Shown: piece by piece, positions 42,613 to 50,207 of the stretch
Layout of the letters: every line of letters starts with the position of its first letter
How positions within the stretch are numbered: the stretch's first letter is position 1
Source: Deltaproteobacteria bacterium
GTDB taxonomy: Bacteria > Myxococcota_A > UBA9160 > UBA4427
NCBI GenBank assembly: GCA_016713665.1
Contig: JADJOR010000011.1
Location: 516,807-580,806 of the forward strand
Reading direction: 5' to 3'
DNA length: 64,000 bases
Made by a program: the position numbers and the translations under genes
The notes under the pieces: model-generated
What the model saw: only the letters and a program-made list of their open reading frames with translations
What the model was told of the DNA's origin: nothing
The model's database searches: none

Positions 42613-43790
42613 TGATCTGACACCCTTGATGAAAATCAGCGGGTTACCCTGGTTGTGCACCAACACAACCGGAGACCTGTTCTCCAAAGGGTAACCCCAT
42701 GACGAGTACACAACAGAAGATCATCAAGAACAAGCTGGGCCTGCTGAACCTGGCCGAGGAGCTCGGCAACGTCTCCCGAGCCTGCAAGGTGATGGGCTAT
42801 TCGAGAGACACGTTCTACCGCTACAAGCAGGCGGTCGACGAGGGCGGCCTCGAGGCCCTGGTGGATCGATCGAAGCGGAAGCCCAACCTCCGCAATCGAG
42901 TTGCTCAGGAGATCGAAGACGCGATCGTCGATCTCGCCATCAACGAACCTGCCCTTGGGCAGGTTCGCGTCGCGAACGAGCTCCGGCATCGAGGCTTCTC
43001 GATCTCCGGCGCCGGAGTTCGGGGCGTCTGGATGCGGCATGGACTCCAGACCTTCAAGCATCGACTCAAGGCCCTGGAGAAGAAGGTCGCCGAGGAAGGG
43101 ATCCTGCTGACCGAAGGGCAGATCCAGGCACTCGAACGCAAGAAGGTTGACGACGAGACGTTCGGTGAGATCGAGACCGAACATCCCGGCTACCTGGGCT
43201 CCCAGGACACGTTCTACGTCGGGACGATGAAGGGCGTGGGCCGGATCTATCAGCAGACGTTCGTCGACACCTACTCGAAGGTGGCCTTCGCCAAGCTGTA
43301 TACGGCGAAGACGGCGATCACGGCGGCCGACCTGCTGAACGATCGAGTCCTTCCGTTCTTCGAAGCCAAGGGCGGCCAGCTGCTCCGAGTGCTGACGGAT
43401 CGAGGGACCGAGTTCTGCGGCCGCATGGACGAGCATCCCTACCAGCTCTTCCTGGCGATCAACGACATCGATCACACGAAGACGAGGGTCAAGAGCCCGC
43501 AGACGAATGGGATCTGCGAGCGCTTCCACAAGACGATCCTGCAGGAGTTCTATCAAGTCACGTTCCGCAAGAAGCTGTATCGTGATCTCGAGGAGCTGCA
43601 GCAGGATCTCGACGCCTGGATCGTTCGCTATAACGAGGAGCGGACGCACCAGGGCAAGATGTGCTGCGGAAGGACGCCGATGGCGACGTTCGAGGACGGC
43701 ATGAAGATCTGGGCGGAGAAGTCGATCGGCGAAGTCGCCGCTTAGACTCGATCCGACAGACGGTGCGCAACCGGGGTAACTGTCAGATCA
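42613..43790. mobile_element. IS481-type insertion sequence inside the Rhs gene
   Basis: The ends TGATCTGACA (42613-42622) and TGTCAGATCA (43781-43790) are perfect 10-base inverted repeats; further inside, GTTACCCTGGTTGTGCACC and the complement of GGTGCGCAACCGGGGTAAC are also related. I see no clean target duplication. Removing exactly these 1,178 bases joins the Rhs codons in frame (VVVAI to SRNYCNYDEA). Confidence 0.8.
42699..43745 (+). CDS. IS481-family transposase
   Basis: The 348-residue protein has an N-terminal helix-turn-helix (NLAEELGNVSRACKVMGYSR, DTFYRYKQAV) and an rve-type DDE catalytic domain: the region around FVDTYSKVAFAKLYT with the first Asp, LLRVLTDRGTEFCG with the second, and SPQTNGICERFHKTILQEFY with the Glu. 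The C-terminal RYNEERTHQGKMCCGRTPM is typical of the family. It is complete and on the strand opposite to the Rhs gene. Confidence 0.93.
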   Translation: MTSTQQKIIKNKLGLLNLAEELGNVSRACKVMGYSRDTFYRYKQAVDEGGLEALVDRSKRKPNLRNRVAQEIEDAIVDLAINEPALGQVRVANELRHRGFSISGAGVRGVWMRHGLQTFKHRLKALEKKVAEEGILLTEGQIQALERKKVDDETFGEIETEHPGYLGSQDTFYVGTMKGVGRIYQQTFVDTYSKVAFAKLYTAKTAITAADLLNDRVLPFFEAKGGQLLRVLTDRGTEFCGRMDEHPYQLFLAINDIDHTKTRVKSPQTNGICERFHKTILQEFYQVTFRKKLYRDLEELQQDLDAWIVRYNEERTHQGKMCCGRTPMATFEDGMKIWAEKSIGEVAA

Positions 43791-44506
43791 GATCGCGACT
43801 ACTACATCGTAGTCGAGCTCGATGGTCTCACCGGCCGGAATGGCAATCGACTTTAACAATCCATTCGGCCAGTACTGGAAATTCCAAATTGCAGATCCCG
43901 TGGCGTACTGCTTGATCCACCCTCGCGGGTAATACGTAAAATTGTGTGTTGTCCCATCTGGATCGGTTCGCATCTGCGGCTGCCCTCGGCCGTTGTGACC
44001 CGACCAGGTCGTCGTGTTTCCCTCAGCGTCTACGACGCTTTCCAGGTAGCCCGACGTCGTGAAGTTGTAGGTCGTCGTATCCGCCACGTCGGTCCGCGGT
44101 CCGTCGATCTCGATCTGCTTGAGCCTCGTTTTTCCATCATTTGGATCGTGATATTCGTAGCTGTAATCGACCGTCCGCGTACGGCCGGTGGTCGAGAACG
44201 GAGCGTAGGGAAGAGATTTGCTCGTCAAATCCTCGACCGTGATCAGATCGATCCGGCCTTGGGCCGTGTAGGCGTAGGTGATCTTGAATTCTCGACTCGT
44301 CGGCGTTTCGTCACGGGACACGATGATCTCGCTCGGCTGTCTCAGCGCCATGTCCCACTTGTAGTCCGTGACTCGCGTGGGCGTATTGCTGGTTCCCGTC
44401 GACTCGGTCTTCCTACTGATGAGGCGATCCGGAACGCCGTTTCCGTTTCCATTGTTGTCGCTGTCACGGTGGTAGTCGTATTCGACGCGCTTCTGAACGA
44501 CCTCCG

Positions 44507-45837
44507 GGGCCTGTCAGCTTTTCTGTGTGTGAGCCGGTTTCCTTGATCAGTCTTCGAGATTGAACCGTTCTCCGAACTGGATTGCCAGCTGCGCCTTCGC
44601 AGCCTGCCATGCGATGGGTGGCCGCTTCCAAGTCGCCTCCGCATTGCGAAGCGATAGCCAGATCAGCTTCGTCGCCGCCTGATCGTTCGGGAAGTGGCCC
44701 TTGCTCCGCACGCTGCGACGGACTGTGCTGTTGAGGCTCTCGATCGCATTGGTCGTGTACACGATCCGTCGGACCTCGGCCGAGAACGCGAAGAACGGGA
44801 TCACCGCCGTCCAGTTGCGCCGCCAGCTCGTCGCGATGTTCGGGTACTTCCGTCCCCAGGCGCCGGCATCGAACGCCTCGAGGGCGTCGGCGGCCGCCTC
44901 CGCGCTGTCGGCGCGGTAGATCGGCTTGAGCGCCGCGGCGATCGCCTTGCGCTCCTTCCACGACGCGAACGACATCGAGTAGCGGATCAGGTGCACGATG
45001 CAGGTCTGGACCACCGTCTGCGGGAACACGGCCTGGATCGCGTCCGGGAAGCCCTTCAGGCCATCGACGACGGCGATCAGGATGTCCTGCGTCCCGCGGC
45101 TCTTCAGCTCGTTCATCACGCGCAGCCAGAACTTCGCCCCCTCGCTCTGCTCGATCCAGAGCCCGAGGACTTCCTTGTAGCCCGACGCGCGCATCCCGAT
45201 CGCGAGATAGACGGCTTTGTTGCTGACGAGGCCCTCGTCCCGGATCTTGACCCGCACTGCGTCGAAGAACACGATCGCGTAGGTCGTCTCGAGCGGCCGG
45301 TTCTGCCAGGCCGAGACCTCGTCGAGCACGGCATCGGTCACGGCCGAGACCAGGTCCGGCGAGATCGTGATCCCGTAGAGCTCGCCGACGTGCTTCTGGA
45401 TGTCGCGGGTGCTCATGCCCCGGGCGTAGAGCGCGATGATCTTCTCGTCGAAGCCAGGGAAGCGGCGCTTGTACTTCGCGATCAGCGCCGGATCGAAGCG
45501 GCCGTGTCGATCGCGTGGGATCGAGAGCGTCATCGCCCCGTCGTCGGACAGGACCGTCTTCTCGGAGGAACCGTTGCGATGGTTCCCCGACGCCTGCTCG
45601 GCTTCGCTGCCGAGATGGACGTCCATCTCGGCCTGCAGCATGCGCTCAGCCAGCGCCTTCTTCAAATCCCCGATCAGCCCTTGGCTGCTCAGGACGGTTG
45701 CGGGATCCTGCCCAGCCAGGAGCTGGTCCACCACGGTCGGATCGATCGAACTCTTCGTTGCACGCTTCGCCATACGGATCTCCTTCCCCGTACCCGGGGA
45801 TCGTATGGCTCACGGACACAAAATTCCCGACAGTCCC
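44507..45837. mobile_element. IS256-type insertion sequence inside the Rhs gene, with 8-bp target duplication
   Basis: The ends GGGCCTGTCAG and, in complement, GGGACTGTCGG are imperfect inverted repeats, continuing with TGTGTG/TGTGTC and GTGAGCC further in. GACCTCCG is directly repeated on both sides (44499-44506 and 45838-45845). Removing the element and one repeat restores the Rhs frame (GTEV joined to VQKRVEYDYH). Insertion is therefore recent and precise. Confidence 0.88.
44547..45773 (-). CDS. IS256-family (Mutator-type) transposase
   Basis: The 408-residue protein has family landmarks: GLIGDLKKALAERMLQAEMD, HLGSEAEQASGNHRNGSS, LSIPRDRHGRFDPALI, YARGMSTRDIQKHV, IVFFDAVRVKIRDEG (first Asp), ILIAVVDGLKGFPDAI (second Asp), TCIVHLIR, and TTNAIESLNSTVRR with the late catalytic Glu. 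It is full length and should be active. It reads in the same direction as the Rhs gene it interrupts. Confidence 0.95.
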   Translation of the reverse strand: MAKRATKSSIDPTVVDQLLAGQDPATVLSSQGLIGDLKKALAERMLQAEMDVHLGSEAEQASGNHRNGSSEKTVLSDDGAMTLSIPRDRHGRFDPALIAKYKRRFPGFDEKIIALYARGMSTRDIQKHVGELYGITISPDLVSAVTDAVLDEVSAWQNRPLETTYAIVFFDAVRVKIRDEGLVSNKAVYLAIGMRASGYKEVLGLWIEQSEGAKFWLRVMNELKSRGTQDILIAVVDGLKGFPDAIQAVFPQTVVQTCIVHLIRYSMSFASWKERKAIAAALKPIYRADSAEAAADALEAFDAGAWGRKYPNIATSWRRNWTAVIPFFAFSAEVRRIVYTTNAIESLNSTVRRSVRSKGHFPNDQAATKLIWLSLRNAEATWKRPPIAWQAAKAQLAIQFGERFNLED

Positions 45838-47544
45838 GACCTCCGTCCCCGTCAGCCCAGTCCCCGTCGTCGTAATGGACTTGAGCAGTCCCTGGCGATC
45901 GTCGATGTCCTCGAAATTCGACCCACCCACCAGGGTTCCGTCCTGTTTTCGGTCCTCCGTCCGTTTGTAGTAGGCGTAGAATGTGCCCACCCGCTCGATG
46001 TTGGCGCGATAAGGACGCTGGGTATCCCAGTCGTGGATGTCCTGGACCGCCCCGACTCGCGGCGTGAAGCACCGGGTCTCGAGCGGCCCGTCGGCATCGG
46101 GGTCCTCGCAGTGATCTACGTCGTAGACGTCCTCGACGCCCCGTTGACGCGTGACGATGAACTTGTCGTTCCAAGATGCTGGCTGCGGAGCCGGAAGGGG
46201 GACGTCGAGCTGCGAGAATTCGACCCAGTCCTCCTTCTTGTAACTTGGGCCATGCCAGCTCTCTTTTGCCCATCCCCCGTGGCGTGGACCGACATCTCCC
46301 GCGACCTCCGGCAAATGTCGAAAGTAGGTCCACGATGCCCACCGCATCCCACGCTCATCATCGATTGCCGTGAGCGCAGTTGGATATGCCCACAGACCAT
46401 TCAGGTCCCATTGATTCCCATCGTCGAGCTGGTATCGGAAGTTCCGCACGGGCTCATTCCCGTTGGGTGTGTCGGCCGGGAACACGATCTGATCGATGAT
46501 TCGCTGGCTGCAGCAGCCGGTACCCCCAGGATTGACATGATTGAACGTCCACACGTGCGCATCGGGCGAGGTGAAGCTTACGGGACAGTGGAAACACGAG
46601 TCGTCGGAGCTCCCGGCTGGGTCCTCCGTGTAGACGAGCGTCATCGAGCCGCCCATGGACCGGTCTATCGTCGCAGTGATCGTCCCATTTGCTGGAGCCG
46701 ATCTCGAAATCGTGATCTTCGGTCCCTGTCGAGAGCGAATCTCGACGAGCAACCCTGCTCCGTCGTATCGCTCGACCATTCCGTCGGGCCGCTCGTACTC
46801 GTAGGCCGAGTAGGCATACCCTCCCTGCCCCGTCATGGGCCCAAAGGTGCGAAAGAACCCGACATCGGCCCCGGGCTCGACGCTCGGCAGGTAACCAATG
46901 GTGGCGCTTCCCGGCTCCTGAAAATAGACCGACTGACCGTCCGCGCGGCGCACCACGAATTTTCGCCCGAAAGACTCGTCTGGAAAATTCGCACTCAGGT
47001 TGACGCGCAGGTGTCCCCAGAAAGTATGCGTCCACTGGCCCTTGATCGTCCGGGGCTGGGGATCATTGGCACTGCCTGGGGTCGTCATGTGTTTGCTGTT
47101 GTAGAAGAGCTCGAGCTCGAGCGGCATCTCCCCGCCACCGGCGTAGATGGTCTCGCGGTGGAATTTGTTTCCGCTGAAGATGTCGATCGGATTGCCCATC
47201 GAGTGGGGAGGACAGCTCGGCTTGTCGGCGGTCGCGGGCTCGGCTGGACCGCCGCTGCCGCCTTTAGCCCCCCCGGACTGCCCGCCCGCGGCCGGACAGG
47301 GGCAGGATTCACATCCGGGATTGCCGTTCGTGCGGTTGTCGACGTTACTCGAAGTGATGTCGCCGGCGCGAGCAGAGCCCGTTACCAACACGAGGCCCAC
47401 CAGGGCAATCCTGAAGACTCCCACTCCTTGCTCTCCCTCACGGCGTCCGTGGTTTCCCGTCGCCGCATTCCGGAATTGACGAGTGCCCCGTACGAGCGTC
47501 GCACCAGCGAGGCCGAGATCCGCCGCTCTTCTTCAATTCTTCGC

Positions 47545-48798
47545 TCATTTTCCCTTCACGGCTGCGCAGCGGGGAATGCTCCCGCTCATTCGCGTCGCAT
47601 CGAAGACGGAAAATACAGATCGATCCGCGCTACAAACCGGAACGGGCATCGACGCTGCCGAGCGCGGGAAAGCCGAAGAGATCCCGTCCCAGACCACCGC
47701 CCACCCCGACGCGTCCCGCCACGTCTCCCCGCGTTTCTGCACGATCGAACGGTCTTCGATGAACGAGTTCCCCGACAACCGATTATCGATCAGGTCGGGC
47801 ATGAAGTACGGATCGGGCTGGCTGATTCTCAGTCCGAGGCTGAGGTAGTTGAGAAATACGGCGTGGGAGCTCCGATGTTCCTCGAATCGATTCCCTTCGA
47901 TCACAGTCTTGGAAGACGATATGACCATCAGGCCTCTTCCATCTCCGAGAACTGCCAGGTGGCTCGTCTTTTCCGCGAAGTTCTCTCGATTGTTGCCCGC
48001 GATCCGGTTGTCGCCAATGCGATTGCCATGGCTGCGCGGTTGAAATAGGTTCGGCCTCGCCGAGACGACGATCCCGACGCTATTGTCGCGAACCTGATTT
48101 CCCTCGACTTGGATCTCGTGGGAATTCTCGATGTCGATCCCGACCACGTTCTTCTCGACGCGATTGTCGCGCACCATGCCACGCAACGTCTGACCGACGT
48201 AGATGCCCGCTTCCCGGGCGCCCTGCACGAAGCTGCGCTCGATCGTGACGTCGGAGCAGTTGATCGGGTAGATCCCGTACCCGCCACGGGTCGAAATCTC
48301 GCGTGTGATCCATTCGACCGACACGTCGGAGACCGTGATACGACCCGAATTTCTCGCCACGAGCCCGTCCGCAAGCGGATCGACGATCGCGAGCCCCTCG
48401 ACGGCTATTCCGGCGCCCATCACCAGCAGACTCTGAGCGCCGCTCTCCTGGCGGGAAAAATCGAGCCGCGTACGGCTCGATCCCTGCCCTCTCAGGACCA
48501 GGTCTCGGGTCGTCAGCGTCAGTGGCCGCTCGAGCGTGAACTTCCCTGCCGGAAGCTCGATGACATCCCCCGGCCGAGCTCGAGCGATCCGCTCCTGGAC
48601 GTACTCTTCGAAGCCTTCCGCCGAGACCTCATGGGCCTTGGCTTCCATGGCGGCGCCATTCGAGGAGAGGGCACTACTCACCAAGAGGGCGACTCCCGTC
48701 GCGATCCGAGCAGTCGCGATACGAACAGCTCTCTTCCGCACGGGCGTCGACTGCTCGCGCCCCCGGCGGACCGTCCTACCCAGCATGATCCTACCCAT
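47545..48798 (-). CDS. Exported parallel beta-helix protein, partner of the haem protein
   Basis: The 417-residue protein has a signal peptide (ATARIATGVALLVSSALSSN). PbH1-type repeats of a right-handed beta-helix follow (LVLRGQGSSRTRLDF, ISTRGGYGIYPINCSDVTIE, VEKNVVGIDIENSHEIQVEG, IVVSARPNLFQPRSHGNRI). The start at 48798 overlaps the stop of the haem-protein gene by eight bases (ATGGGTAG), so the pair is coupled. It resembles the beta-helix protein that accompanies SO2930/HNE_0200-type c-type cytochrome-like proteins (TIGR03805 with TIGR03806, from memory). The function of that pair is not known. Confidence 0.78.
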   Translation of the reverse strand: MGRIMLGRTVRRGREQSTPVRKRAVRIATARIATGVALLVSSALSSNGAAMEAKAHEVSAEGFEEYVQERIARARPGDVIELPAGKFTLERPLTLTTRDLVLRGQGSSRTRLDFSRQESGAQSLLVMGAGIAVEGLAIVDPLADGLVARNSGRITVSDVSVEWITREISTRGGYGIYPINCSDVTIERSFVQGAREAGIYVGQTLRGMVRDNRVEKNVVGIDIENSHEIQVEGNQVRDNSVGIVVSARPNLFQPRSHGNRIGDNRIAGNNRENFAEKTSHLAVLGDGRGLMVISSSKTVIEGNRFEEHRSSHAVFLNYLSLGLRISQPDPYFMPDLIDNRLSGNSFIEDRSIVQKRGETWRDASGWAVVWDGISSAFPRSAASMPVPVCSADRSVFSVFDATRMSGSIPRCAAVKGK

Positions 48799-49951
48799 CA
48801 AGACCCTCCGACGACGAATCCGGCCGATCGCTACCCCTGACGACATCGTCACATGAACCCTGCAGCTCGGAAATCCAGCCGGATACGATCGCCACCCCGC
48901 GCACATCGATCGAGCTTCGACCCAGCTCGGGCATCGCGAACAGGGGATCCATGCTCATCATGCGCCGCACAACGAGCGACCGCGAAGGCTCGCGTGGCTC
49001 GATGTCGAAAACGCCCCATTCCTCGGGCATCGGGGCCGCAACCGGCGTCTTGCAGAATCCCAGGCGTCTTTCGTTCATCTCCCGCAAATCGAGATGGAGA
49101 CCGGAGCTCGCCGCGAAGCCATTCGGGTTGTGGCAATAGCCGCAATTCGCGTCGAGGTACTTGCGCGCAGCAGACTCTTTCGAGTCGGAGAAATTTCCGG
49201 CGGCGGGCTTCGTGCCAATCGATCCCCGTCGTCCCCCGCCGAGCTGCCTCCCGCCGAGCATCGCATGAGCTGAATCCGAGCACAGTCGGCCCGTCAACAG
49301 CCCAATTGGCCCGAATCCGGGATCATCCCGTCGCCCCGAATGGCATACGCGACACTCCCCGAGACTCGGAATCGAATAACCCAATTCTCCGTCTGGCAGA
49401 TCACCCGCGGAGGCTACGCGAAAGGCCATCCTGCGCCCACCCGGGATCGGGCTCCATGCTCGATCGTCGGACCATTCGAACACGAACGGGTACCAGAGCC
49501 CGTCGACACGGACGAGGACTCGGAGCTCCACCCTGCAGTAGCGATCGTCTTGCCATCGGGAATTGGCATCGCCGCCTCTACCCGTCAAAGAAACGCGGGA
49601 GCAGGCGCCGCTCTCTTTCGACGGACCGGCCGAGACGAATGCGAACTCTTTCGAGACGATCGATCCATTCGGAAGGATCAGTCTCCCCGACTCGGAGACC
49701 TCGACGGTTCCAGGATCTCCGATCGACCATCGAGTCACGACCCGCGTTCCGTTCGAGAACTCGACCGGCTCGAGGCGCTCGTAAGGTTGGTGGGACGCGA
49801 GAAAAAGCCGAGCCTTGGAATCCCAGATCTCTGCGAGGAGAGCGCGCTCGTCCAGTGCCTCGACCGCCCCGGAGCCTCGAGCCCAACACGCCAGCAACAG
49901 GACAATGCCGCTCGCCGCGATCCAATCGCGAATCGTCTGCCGTCTCCGCAT
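48791..49951 (-). CDS. Exported c-type haem protein, SO2930/HNE_0200-like, two CxxCH motifs
   Basis: The 386-residue protein has a hydrophobic N-terminus ending in a lipobox-like LLAC (Cys22), so it may be a lipoprotein. It has two haem-binding motifs, CRVCH at 200-204 and CGYCHNPNG at 270-276. The body has YPFVFEWSDD and PMPEEWGVFDIEP segments, and the gene sits before a beta-helix protein, as in the SO2930/HNE_0200 pair. It would act in the periplasm or at the outer membrane, possibly in electron transfer or cell-surface oxidation. The frame stays open upstream into an IS-end remnant (50055-50145), so the start at 49951 is a best estimate. Confidence 0.8.
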   Translation of the reverse strand: MRRRQTIRDWIAASGIVLLLACWARGSGAVEALDERALLAEIWDSKARLFLASHQPYERLEPVEFSNGTRVVTRWSIGDPGTVEVSESGRLILPNGSIVSKEFAFVSAGPSKESGACSRVSLTGRGGDANSRWQDDRYCRVELRVLVRVDGLWYPFVFEWSDDRAWSPIPGGRRMAFRVASAGDLPDGELGYSIPSLGECRVCHSGRRDDPGFGPIGLLTGRLCSDSAHAMLGGRQLGGGRRGSIGTKPAAGNFSDSKESAARKYLDANCGYCHNPNGFAASSGLHLDLREMNERRLGFCKTPVAAPMPEEWGVFDIEPREPSRSLVVRRMMSMDPLFAMPELGRSSIDVRGVAIVSGWISELQGSCDDVVRGSDRPDSSSEGLDG

Positions 49952-50054
49952 TGGCCGGCCGTTCCGTTCCGCCACGGATTGGCCGTAGCAGTCTTCAATG
50001 TTGCGCCGGCATCTCATGCTCCGCCAGGAGCTCCCCAATCTCCCGCTGATCTCC

Positions 50055-50145
50055 TCACCGCGTCGGGGCTCGGATCGATCGCGGCAAAGAAGAACATGAT
50101 CGATGTACGATCCTTGCGTGACCCTCACGAATAGTCCGGGCTAGA
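50055..50145. repeat. IS-end remnant matching the one at 21950-22020
   Basis: About 75 bases, including ATGATCGATGTACGATCCTT and ACGAATAG, match the end of the degenerate IS5-type remnant near 21960-22020 in the same orientation. No transposase coding is left here. The two copies bracket the island. Confidence 0.6.
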
Positions 50146-50207
50146 GTCGCGGGAGTCCCGGCGCCGGGGATCGCCGACCCGGGGACGCAAGAGGAGCCTT
50201 CCCCACG

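Larger units (their letters stand above)
39477..47424 (-). pseudogene. Large exported Rhs-repeat toxin gene, broken by two IS elements and one inserted base
   Basis: Three blocks encode one protein: 47424-45838 (signal peptide LVGLVLVTGSARAG, then Cys-rich and Rhs N-terminal region), 44498-43791, and 42612-39477. Removing the IS256-type element with one copy of its 8-bp duplication, the IS481-type element and the extra A at 40254 gives a single open frame of about 1,809 codons. The order is N-terminal region, YD repeats (YDERNQM, YDANGNRNSL), a PEP-CTERM-like plus hydrophobic plus Asp-rich segment, the Rhs core (HYNWHRFYDPSIG, ISADPIGQLGGINVYTY) and a tip ending PTVQVNRGGRRIKVRFGRY. That ending resembles nuclease-type toxin tails. 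The GTG start at 47424 is tentative. As sequenced, the gene cannot make the full protein. Confidence 0.82.

Noticed and set aside
42600..43800. Target-site duplication of the IS481-type element
   Set aside because: Flanks (GTTCCGACT on the left, GATCGCGACT on the right) share only short trivial matches; no clean duplication adjoins the inverted repeats.
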